Virus record (IMG/VR): IMGVR_UViG_3300046820_000132
Location: 1 to 20,936 of that record
Length of the DNA: 20,936 nt
Strand: one strand, 5' to 3'
Origin: a virus
The position numbers were made by a program, and so were the translations under genes. This document shows, piece by piece, positions 1-5,092 of the stretch; positions within the stretch are counted from its first letter, which is position 1; each line of letters opens with the position of its first letter. The notes beneath the pieces were generated by a model that saw only the letters and a list, made by a program, of their open reading frames with translations, did not search any database and was not told where the DNA came from.

Positions 1-155
1 CTTGGATTGAAGCTACAGAAACTCGTTTGCCCGGTATTAAATCCCACATCCAGTTCGTGCTCGACAAAGAGGTTGCTAAGTCTGCATTGACTTCAACAGC
101 TATGCCTTGGGCTCCAGTTGTTGAGACTCCTGCTGCGCCAACACCAACACCTTAA
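1..155 (+). CDS. C-terminal end of an unidentified protein (5' truncated by window)
   Basis: Codons run in frame from base 3 to a TAA at 153-155, so 50 residues of a protein that begins upstream are visible. The tail ends in a Pro/Ala/Thr-rich segment (TPAAPTPTP). I do not recognise the family. It lies immediately before a virion-type protein whose ATG starts 3 nt after this stop, so the two are probably co-transcribed and this is likely another structural gene, but that rests on context only. Confidence 0.6.
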   Translation, partial: WIEATETRLPGIKSHIQFVLDKEVAKSALTSTAMPWAPVVETPAAPTPTP

Positions 156-158
156 GCC

Positions 159-773
159 ATGCCAGCTCTGCAGTCGTCCGGAGCGATTTCAATATCGCAG
201 ATTAATGCTGAGTTTGGTCGCGGCAATAATCTAAACGCCTACCGAGGCACCACTTGGTACACGGACGCAGGTGGTTCTGGCACGTTCTCTTCGGGCGCAA
301 TCTCGATGAGTGAGTTCTACGGCAAACGGGCTACCCCAGCATTTAATGTCGCTTACTCAAGCGGCTTTGGTAATGGGTATTTTATTGATGATGTGTTCTA
401 TTCCCCCGGAGCTCCGGCGGGCGCAGGTATTCGGTGGAATACCAATGGAACTATGGATCAATACGGGTATAGTTTTGGGTATCAATCCCTTGGCCAAACT
501 TGGGGGAATCCAACTACTGCTGGGATAGGCTCAAACTACTGGATTCGGTTTACGCGAACAGCAACAGGCGGTTTTGGTGCAGCTGCTGCCTCTACTGCTT
601 CTACTGGTTGGGTTCAATTAACTTCCCCCGGTAGAGAAATCACTATCTACCAAGGTTCAGCTAATCAAATAACTGCTGAGTACACTGTGGAAATATCTTC
701 AAGCTCTTCGGGCTCACCTGTACTGACGACACGAACTGGTATTACGATTGGACTGTCTAACGGCTACCTCTAA
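159..773 (+). CDS. Beta-rich phage virion/appendage-type protein
   Basis: A 204-residue protein. The first ~56 residues carry a pattern I know from many environmental phage structural proteins: a 'GAIS-SQI--EFG' start, an 'NLNAYRG' core and a closing 'SGAISMSEFYGK'. The SGAIS element occurs twice (near residues 7 and 45). The remaining ~145 residues are rich in Gly, Ser, Thr, Tyr and Trp with alternating hydrophobics, as in beta-sandwich virion decorations or fibre tips. There is no signal peptide or membrane segment. The ATG follows the previous stop by 3 nt and lacks a clear Shine-Dalgarno, suggesting coupling to the upstream gene. The exact role (decoration, tail accessory or fibre adapter) is not determinable. 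The family resemblance is from memory. Confidence 0.7.
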   Translation: MPALQSSGAISISQINAEFGRGNNLNAYRGTTWYTDAGGSGTFSSGAISMSEFYGKRATPAFNVAYSSGFGNGYFIDDVFYSPGAPAGAGIRWNTNGTMDQYGYSFGYQSLGQTWGNPTTAGIGSNYWIRFTRTATGGFGAAAASTASTGWVQLTSPGREITIYQGSANQITAEYTVEISSSSSGSPVLTTRTGITIGLSNGYL

Positions 774-827
774 TTAAAAGACCATCTTGGACAACCAACA
801 AATCTTTAAAATTGAGGTGTCTGAGAA

Positions 828-856
828 TTGGCAAACGTAAGCATTTATAATAGAAT
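828..856 (+). promoter_or_regulatory. Sigma70-like promoter upstream of the 56-residue gene
   Basis: TTGGCA at 828-833 and TAGAAT at 851-856 are separated by exactly 17 nt and match the -35/-10 consensus at 10 of 12 positions. A TATAAT at 846-851 also exists, but its best -35 spacing is only 12 nt. Predicted transcription starts near 863. The promoter lies in the longest non-coding stretch of the window (774-905), directly before a gene with a strong ribosome binding site. Confidence 0.6.
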
Positions 857-862
857 ATTAGC

Positions 863-877
863 GTTGATAACATCAAC
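863..877 (+). promoter_or_regulatory. 15-bp dyad at the predicted transcription start
   Basis: GTTGAT-aac-ATCAAC is a perfect 6-bp inverted repeat with a 3-nt centre, starting 6 nt after the -10 box. It could be an operator or a small 5' RNA hairpin. The placement over +1 favours a regulatory site, but nothing in the window identifies a binding protein. Confidence 0.35.
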
Positions 878-905
878 ATCTAATTCAACAACTTAGGAGC
901 TATCA

Positions 906-1076
906 ATGAATGATGAAGCGTATATCCAGAATCTATTAGGTGAAGTTGCTGCGCAGCGCGACTCAGCTCTCAATCAACTTGCATCTGTTGCAGCCAGAGC
1001 CAAAACGCTTGAGCAAGAAATTGCGAAGATGAAGCAAGGTGATCAAGCACCTCAAGAAGCTCCGCTTCCTAACTAA
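906..1076 (+). CDS. 56-residue coiled-coil protein, unknown function
   Basis: The ATG at 906 has AGGAG at 895-899 with 6-nt spacing, one of the best ribosome binding sites in the window. The 56-residue product is rich in Ala, Gln, Glu and Lys with heptad-like spacing of Leu/Val/Ala over residues 10-45, then a Gln/Pro-rich tail. There is no signal peptide or membrane segment. It sits alone between a promoter (828-856) and a terminator (1096-1118), so it probably makes its own short abundant transcript. I recognise no family; a small scaffold or multimerising regulator are possibilities only. It is real on the strength of its start signal and flanking transcription signals. Confidence 0.75.
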   Translation: MNDEAYIQNLLGEVAAQRDSALNQLASVAARAKTLEQEIAKMKQGDQAPQEAPLPN

Positions 1077-1095
1077 GCAACCACAGAATTAAAAC

Positions 1096-1118
1096 AAACC
1101 CGCTTCGGCGGGTTTTTT
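1096..1118 (+). terminator. Rho-independent terminator with UUCG loop
   Basis: The stem CCCGC (1099-1103) pairs with GCGGG (1108-1112) across a TTCG tetraloop and is followed by six T (1113-1118). Three A before the stem can extend pairing with the T tract. This is a textbook intrinsic terminator after the 56-residue gene and before the lysis cassette. Confidence 0.9.
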
Positions 1119-1134
1119 GTTGTCGAAAGATTTT

Positions 1135-1329
1135 ATGGAAAACGTAGAAACAAAGCTGGCAGTTCATGAAGCTATCTGCGCAGAACGATACAGCAAGATA
1201 TCTGACTCTCTAAATGCTGGAGACAAACGAATGACCAAGATCGAGTATCTGTTGTACGGCGTTATCTTGGCAGTTCTGTTTGGACCCGGCGTTGCAGCGG
1301 AGTTCTTTAAGAAATTGGTTGGTCTTTGA
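1135..1329 (+). CDS. Small single-TM, XhlA/holin-like protein
   Basis: A 64-residue protein: a charged helical N-terminal part (with VHEAICAERY near residues 9-18), a linker ending in RMTKIEYLLYG, and one C-terminal membrane segment rich in Val, Leu and Ala (about residues 44-60). This layout resembles XhlA/hemolysin-type accessory lysis proteins and small TM proteins next to phage endolysins. I chose ATG 1135 over an in-frame TTG at 1117 because the TTG lies in the T tract of the terminator. Start signals are weak (GAAAGA at 1125-1130). It is the first gene of the lysis cassette. The function (holin, holin accessory or membrane anchor) is inferred from context. Confidence 0.65.
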   Translation: MENVETKLAVHEAICAERYSKISDSLNAGDKRMTKIEYLLYGVILAVLFGPGVAAEFFKKLVGL

Positions 1330-1356
1330 CTACGTTAGTTAAACCACAGATGAAAG

Positions 1357-1512
1357 ATGAAATTTATTGTCTTTCTGTTTTTCATCACGCTTTCAGGAGC
1401 CTCTAGCCAAGACAAAAATAATGAATATCGTTGTATCCGCTGGACATGGACAGGTGATGTTTACAACAGAAAAGTTGTTTGCCTTGAATGGAAAAGAGTG
1501 GAGAAAAAATGA
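1357..1512 (+). CDS. 51-residue secreted protein with two cysteines
   Basis: ATG 1357 opens a 51-residue frame. It begins with a strong signal peptide (MKFIVFLFFITLSGASS) and continues with a ~33-residue mature part containing C26 and C42, the aromatic run RWTWTGDVYNRK, and a basic end. The two cysteines bracket the aromatic core and could form a disulfide in the periplasm. Its stop overlaps the next ATG as ATGA (1509-1512). The Shine-Dalgarno is poor. Position inside the lysis cassette suggests an envelope-acting accessory of lysis or superinfection exclusion, but no enzyme or family is identified. The coherent signal sequence and the overlap with its neighbour support it as a real gene. Confidence 0.65.
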   Translation: MKFIVFLFFITLSGASSQDKNNEYRCIRWTWTGDVYNRKVVCLEWKRVEKK

Positions 1513-2006
1513 TTGATCCAGTAACAGCACTAGCGGGAATACAGTCTGCAATTAGCATGGTCAAGAAGGCTGCGAAAGTAGCTAATGACCTAGGCTCTCT
1601 CGCGCCGATGATCGGCAAAATGTTTGATGCAAAAAGCACTGCTACCAAAGCAATGCTTCAAGCAAAGAGAGATAAGAAAGGTTCCAACATGGGAACCGCT
1701 CTTCAGATTGAAATGGCACTAGAGCAAGCCAGAGCATTTGAAGAAGAGTTAAAGATGTTGTTCATGCAAACAGGAAAGATAGATGTTTGGAACAAGATCA
1801 AAGCCCGTCAAGCCGAGATGGATAGAGATGACGCCAAAGAGATGGCGGCATTGAAAGCCGAAGAAAAAAAGGCTAAACAGAAAGAAGCAGAGATGCAAGA
1901 GTGGGCTATTGCCATTGGTGCGATTGCGTTCTTGTTGTTTTTATTGTTCATCGGCATCTATGAAATGGTGCAGTTTTGCAGCACTACAAATCGCTGCGGT
2001 AGATGA
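1509..2006 (+). CDS. Coiled-coil protein with C-terminal membrane anchor
   Basis: A 165-residue protein. The N-terminal third is amphipathic (MIDPVTALAGIQSAISMVKK), residues 60-130 are highly charged and helical (Glu/Lys/Ala-rich, coiled-coil-like), and residues 132-153 form a single membrane span (IAIGAIAFLLFLLFIGIYEM) before a short Cys-containing tail. An upstream in-frame ATG at 1488 exists. I prefer 1509 because it makes an ATGA overlap with the preceding gene and has GGAG at 1500-1503 with 5-nt spacing. This C-tail-anchored design occurs in phage lysis regions, but I cannot assign holin, antiholin or spanin activity. Confidence 0.7.
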   Translation: MIDPVTALAGIQSAISMVKKAAKVANDLGSLAPMIGKMFDAKSTATKAMLQAKRDKKGSNMGTALQIEMALEQARAFEEELKMLFMQTGKIDVWNKIKARQAEMDRDDAKEMAALKAEEKKAKQKEAEMQEWAIAIGAIAFLLFLLFIGIYEMVQFCSTTNRCGR

Positions 2007-2009
2007 GTC

Positions 2010-2159
2010 ATGAACGAGTACCAAAAACAGTTCGATCTGTTTTGCAAAGTGTTTTGCTACGGTTGCGTTGCATGGTGGTTCCTTGGTTTTTTACAGTTCC
2101 TGCCAGATGATTTATCAAACAAGATTGTTAACCTTCTATTGGGGAAGATTGGGTTATGA
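2010..2159 (+). CDS. 49-residue single-TM protein
   Basis: ATG 2010 follows the previous stop by 3 nt. The 49-residue product has three Cys, then a short hydrophobic aromatic segment (VAWWFLGFLQFLP, about residues 20-32) and an amphipathic C-terminus. It ends with TGA at 2157-2159, overlapping the next ATG (2156) as ATGA. The tight packing between coding neighbours and the membrane character support it as a real lysis-cassette microgene. No family is recognised. Confidence 0.5.
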   Translation: MNEYQKQFDLFCKVFCYGCVAWWFLGFLQFLPDDLSNKIVNLLLGKIGL

Positions 2160-2332
2160 GAGTCACGCTATACCAAATCAATGCCAACATTCTCAAGGAA
2201 GCTCAAAGAGCTATCCACCAGAAAAACTTGCAGGAACTGCAACGCCTGAACCATCAGAACGAGCAAGCGCACAAAGCCCAACAAGTGAAAAACCAATGGG
2301 CTAGACCGAACTCTGTGGACATCATGGTATGA
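2156..2332 (+). CDS. 58-residue Gln/Asn-rich helical protein
   Basis: It opens with ATGA overlap to the 49-residue gene and closes with ATGA overlap to the lipoprotein gene (ATG 2329, TGA 2330-2332). The product is 58 residues, soluble, and very rich in Gln, Asn, His and Ala, with a long predicted helix over residues 8-48. There is no signal peptide. It is supported mainly by the paired start/stop overlaps, which are hard to explain by chance. A larger overlapping frame over 2068-2304 fits the neighbours less well. Function unknown. Confidence 0.5.
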   Translation: MRVTLYQINANILKEAQRAIHQKNLQELQRLNHQNEQAHKAQQVKNQWARPNSVDIMV

Positions 2333-2532
2333 GATATTTAATTTTGCTTTTACTGCTGGCTGGCTGTGAAGACCGCTACCGCTACAAGTGTCAGAACCCA
2401 GAGTCTTTTCACTTGGAAGAGTGTCAAAAACCAAAGTGTTTATTTACACAAACATGTCCCGAGTATTTAGTTGCCCCAATCTTGGAGAAAAAAATCAATG
2501 AAGTACAACCAGAAACCAAGACTAACAATTGA
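2329..2532 (+). CDS. Cys-rich lipoprotein (lysis-cassette lipoprotein)
   Basis: A 67-residue protein with a lipoprotein signal peptide: MRYLILLLLLAGC, lipobox LAGC with the lipidated Cys at residue 13. The mature part has four more cysteines (C21, C32, C37, C43), an aromatic/basic patch DRYRYK right after the lipid anchor, and a disordered polar C-terminus. Four periplasmic cysteines could form two disulfides. ATGA overlap with the previous gene gives coupled translation. It is too short and Cys-rich to be the usual proline-rich Rz1, and an Rz1-like gene exists downstream (3197-3442). A second outer-membrane-anchored lysis or exclusion factor is therefore more likely. Similar short Cys-containing lipoproteins are common in tailed phages, from memory. 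Confidence 0.75.
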   Translation: MRYLILLLLLAGCEDRYRYKCQNPESFHLEECQKPKCLFTQTCPEYLVAPILEKKINEVQPETKTNN

Positions 2533-2989
2533 AGAAGTAGAAGTTTACGTCTGGGGCTTTGTGGTCGTATCGGTCACATTGATTCTTTGCTTCATTGTTG
2601 TTGCCTTGCTTTACTCCGTAACGTTTGTAACGCAACCAATCAAGTCAATGGCTCCTATTGACATGGCGTACACCAAGATGTTGAACGACATTGTTCTGTT
2701 GATTGTTGGTGGCATCGGTGGCGTCATAGGCAAGAAAGGCGTAGGGGCTGCTGTAAACGCTTTTGTACCGCCTCCCCCACCTATCCCTCAGTCGACGCCA
2801 ACAACCGCTCCTGCACCCATTCCTGCGCCCTCTCCAGCTCCGATATCCGGGTTTAACTGGATGAACTACAAGAACCCAGATTTAGATGAATCTTGGACTC
2901 CCCCTCCTCCTCCGACAACTCCTCCTAGTCATCTAGAAGATGACCACGAAAGGGAGCATTTGGCGGCAGCAAGAAAAGAGGTTGACTAA
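2498..2989 (+). CDS. Two-TM, proline-rich holin candidate
   Basis: A 163-residue protein. After a polar N-terminus there is a long membrane segment (about residues 16-42), a loop with SMAPIDMAYTKMLNDI, and a second shorter glycine-rich membrane segment (about 62-78, IVLLIVGGIGGVIG). A basic turn follows, then a proline-rich tail (91-130 and 144-153) ending in charged residues. Two TM segments beside spanins and an endolysin fit a holin. I chose ATG 2498 (GGAG at 2484-2487) over an upstream in-frame TTG at 2471. The gene overlaps the lipoprotein end by 35 nt, and its TAA overlaps the next ATG as TAATG. Holin function is inferred, not shown. Confidence 0.65.
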   Translation: MKYNQKPRLTIEEVEVYVWGFVVVSVTLILCFIVVALLYSVTFVTQPIKSMAPIDMAYTKMLNDIVLLIVGGIGGVIGKKGVGAAVNAFVPPPPPIPQSTPTTAPAPIPAPSPAPISGFNWMNYKNPDLDESWTPPPPPTTPPSHLEDDHEREHLAAARKEVD

Positions 2990-3465
2990 TGTTTGGAATA
3001 CCACTGCCTTGGGTACTTATTGGATTGTTATTTGTAGTCTTTGGGACTTACAGAGGCGGCTATCACTTCGGGTGGACTGATCGTGATAAAGAAATGCAAA
3101 TTGCAATCGCAAAAAAGAATGAGGAAGCTCGGGCGTTAGAGCAAACCATGACTTCCAAATTAGCTGATAAAGAAACTGAACTACGAAAGGCACAAGATGA
3201 TGTTGTTAAAAAACAGTCTGCTATGCATGAGCTTGCTCGCACTGGTAGGTTGCGCCTCCCCGCCCCCAGTTGTCCACAAGCCAGCGCAAGTACCCCCGCT
3301 CCCGTTGGAAATACACAACCCAGCGAACCCCCTCCAACCGAATCTGAGCAATCGCTTGTATCAGCTCTTATCGACATCGCAGCCGACGGGGATAAAGCCA
3401 CCCTCAAACTCAACGCCTGTGTCGCAGCCTACAACGAAGTAAGGAGCTTGATCAATGGTCAGTAG
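2989..3465 (+). CDS. Rz: Rz-like inner-membrane spanin (i-spanin)
   Basis: A 158-residue protein with one N-terminal membrane segment (about residues 5-20, no cleavage site) and a GTYRGGYHFGW turn. A long charged coiled-coil follows (about 30-85). The middle is proline-rich where it shares DNA with the embedded Rz1-like gene, and the C-terminal helix contains LNACVAAYNEV. This is the i-spanin layout: an inner-membrane anchor plus a periplasmic coiled coil that pairs with an outer-membrane lipoprotein to fuse the membranes in the last step of lysis. ATG 2989 overlaps the preceding TAA, with AGAGG at 2977-2981. It overlaps the endolysin start by 11 nt. The family call rests on architecture and the embedded partner. 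Confidence 0.8.
   Translation: MFGIPLPWVLIGLLFVVFGTYRGGYHFGWTDRDKEMQIAIAKKNEEARALEQTMTSKLADKETELRKAQDDVVKKQSAMHELARTGRLRLPAPSCPQASASTPAPVGNTQPSEPPPTESEQSLVSALIDIAADGDKATLKLNACVAAYNEVRSLINGQ
3197..3442 (+). CDS. Rz1: Rz1-like outer-membrane spanin lipoprotein, embedded in Rz
   Basis: This 81-residue frame lies wholly inside the Rz-like gene in the +1 frame. It begins with a lipoprotein signal (MMLLKNSLLCMSLLALVGC, lipobox LVGC, lipidated Cys at residue 19). The mature chain is proline-rich: ASPPPVVHKPAQVPPLPLEI, then further Pro/Ser/Thr residues. Lipidation plus proline richness plus embedding in Rz is the hallmark of lambda-type Rz1. AAAGG at 3186-3190 is spaced 6 nt from ATG 3197; ATGs at 3200 and 3227 are alternatives. 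The product would be sorted to the inner leaflet of the outer membrane and bind the Rz C-terminus across the periplasm. Confidence 0.85.
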   Translation: MMLLKNSLLCMSLLALVGCASPPPVVHKPAQVPPLPLEIHNPANPLQPNLSNRLYQLLSTSQPTGIKPPSNSTPVSQPTTK

Positions 3466-4051
3466 TGAGCAACTCAAACAACTCCATATCGGACCGCAAT
3501 GGGTAGACGCATTAAACGCAACCTTTGAGCGATTCAATATCCTGACTCCAATTCAGAAAGCTTCATTCATTGGTCAGTGTGGTCACGAGTGTGGGCAGTT
3601 CAAAGTTCTTGAAGAGAACCTTAACTACCGAGCTGAGACATTGATGAAGCTTTGGTCTAAAAGATTCCCAACACTAGAGATTGCCAATCAATATGCAAGG
3701 AATCCTAAAAAGATTGCCAACATGGTCTACTCTAATCGTATGGGTAATCGTGATGAGGCTAGTGGTGACGGCTATCGTTTCCGTGGTCGTGGGTGTATCC
3801 AGCTTACCGGGCATGCCAACTACTTCCATGCCGGTCAAGCTTGCGGACAAGATTTTGTCATGGAGCCTGATCTCGTAGCGACACCTCAGTATGCGGCAAT
3901 GACTGCCGGATGGTTTTGGGATTTACACAGATTAAATCAATACGCTGATTCGCAGAACTATGTCTTGATGACAAAGAAGATCAATGGTGGAACCATTGGT
4001 TTAAATGATCGAATCAAACACATTGAAATGGCGATAGCTGTTCTAAGTTAA
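3455..4051 (+). CDS. GH19 chitinase-like endolysin
   Basis: A 198-residue, single-domain protein of the glycoside hydrolase 19 fold, used by many phages to cleave the peptidoglycan sugar backbone. The motif GQCGHECGQF places the catalytic acid at E45. EENLNY follows with a second candidate glutamate (E54), and the substrate-cleft signature GDGYRFRGRGCIQLTGHANY lies at residues 104-123. There is no signal peptide or SAR anchor, so release needs a holin; the two-TM protein upstream is the best candidate. AAGGAG at 3441-3446, inside the Rz end, is 8 nt from ATG 3455. Length is typical for phage GH19 lysins. Confidence in the family is high. Confidence 0.93.
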   Translation: MVSSEQLKQLHIGPQWVDALNATFERFNILTPIQKASFIGQCGHECGQFKVLEENLNYRAETLMKLWSKRFPTLEIANQYARNPKKIANMVYSNRMGNRDEASGDGYRFRGRGCIQLTGHANYFHAGQACGQDFVMEPDLVATPQYAAMTAGWFWDLHRLNQYADSQNYVLMTKKINGGTIGLNDRIKHIEMAIAVLS

Positions 4052-4062
4052 GAAGGATTGAG

Positions 4063-5091
4063 ATGCCTCAGATATTGATTACTAAGTTTGCAGGGATGGC
4101 TCCAAGCATATCTCCCAAGCTACTGCCAGAAGGATTTGGCACGGAAGTTAAGAACTTAGATACCCGCTTTGGCGACTTTCGTCCGTTCTATGCTGCAGCG
4201 ACTGTGCAAAGCGCTACAGCAGGGGCAACCTTGTATAGGTTTGCAACCAACTCGTCATTCATTACAAACACCAATGATGTTGATTACGCTCGCGGTCCAC
4301 TAGCAAGTGATACAACTGAGCGAACGTATTACACAGGCGATGGCGCACCCAAGGTTACTGACATCACTTTGGCGGTTCGTCCACTTGGCGTACCAAAAGC
4401 AAGTTTGGCTCCCACCATCACAAGAGTTGTGGTGGATGAGTTGTCTACCGAGGAAGCTGAAACTTATTACAAGCAGCTAGGTGCAAAAGTATTGGCTTAC
4501 ATGAACGCCAATAGAACTCTCACGTACATAGGCGCAGCAAGAACAGCTCCTTGGAATGGAACTATCCCAACACCTTCTACAAGTTACGAAGATCAGGTAA
4601 GGTTTACGATCCCAAGCTCAACAGTTAACGGTGTTAAGACTCCAACCAAAGAGATCTACAAGTCTTTATTCGGAACGGGTGTTGAGGTGGATGCGGATAA
4701 CTACGCAGCAATCCTGAGAGCCAGAGCACCGTCTTATGCATTCCCAAATCTCAAATCAATATTGCTGACATACACAGACGCAGCTGGCGCTACGCTTTTC
4801 ACGGACGCACAGGCTCAAAAGTTTGTTGACTTTATTTCTGATCTTGTATCTGTCAATAACGATTACGTAAAGACCAGATCTGCAAAGCTTCAATCATTAG
4901 CTGATCAGTTTTATGCAGCAGCCAGTGGAGGTGATGGCTTGAATTCCGCAATCAATGCAGCATGGGTTAATTTTTACAGTCAAACGGCAGTAACAGATGC
5001 GATTACAAAAGGAAAGAATACTTTGGCTCAGAACCTGCTGAACATGACTGCCACTCTGTCTTCGCCAACAACATACAATTACGAAGCCTAA
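4063..5091 (+). CDS. N-terminal part of a tail nozzle/hub-like protein
   Basis: A 342-residue protein. Residues 1-118 match the start of a tail structural family I know as a single long protein in many environmental podovirus-like phages: MPQILITKFAGMAPSISPKL, then a GDFRPF turn, an RTYYTGDGAPKVTD stretch and RPLGVPKAS. Residues ~125-342 instead form a mostly helical polar region (STEEAETYYKQLGAKVLAY and later helices) that I do not recognise. The expected downstream part of the family is in the next ORF. AAGGA at 4053-4057 gives a good start. The stop TAA (5089-5091) is followed by one T and then the next ATG. Whether it works as a separate subunit or half of a split protein is unknown. Confidence 0.65.
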   Translation: MPQILITKFAGMAPSISPKLLPEGFGTEVKNLDTRFGDFRPFYAAATVQSATAGATLYRFATNSSFITNTNDVDYARGPLASDTTERTYYTGDGAPKVTDITLAVRPLGVPKASLAPTITRVVVDELSTEEAETYYKQLGAKVLAYMNANRTLTYIGAARTAPWNGTIPTPSTSYEDQVRFTIPSSTVNGVKTPTKEIYKSLFGTGVEVDADNYAAILRARAPSYAFPNLKSILLTYTDAAGATLFTDAQAQKFVDFISDLVSVNNDYVKTRSAKLQSLADQFYAAASGGDGLNSAINAAWVNFYSQTAVTDAITKGKNTLAQNLLNMTATLSSPTTYNYEA

Positions 5092-5092
5092 T

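Noticed and set aside
310-528. 72-residue hydrophobic plus-strand frame inside the virion-protein gene
   Set aside because: Out-of-frame reading of a Gly/Ser-rich gene; no start signal, and the host frame has a recognisable family pattern.
787-798. TTGG-acaa-CCAA hairpin after the virion-protein gene
   Set aside because: Only four base pairs and no T tract, so not a credible terminator.
1488-1508. Upstream ATG adding seven residues to the coiled-coil/TM protein
   Set aside because: ATG 1509 makes an ATGA overlap with the secreted microgene and has GGAG at suitable spacing; 1488 has neither.
2068-2304. 78-residue plus-strand frame
   Set aside because: It conflicts with two microgenes linked by exact ATGA overlaps and has no ribosome binding site. 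Its content is low-complexity without a domain pattern.
3063-3413. 116-residue minus-strand frame opposite the Rz-like gene
   Set aside because: It lies entirely within the Rz/Rz1 overlap, where Pro- and Ser-rich coding leaves the opposite strand open by composition. No start signal and no minus-strand neighbours.
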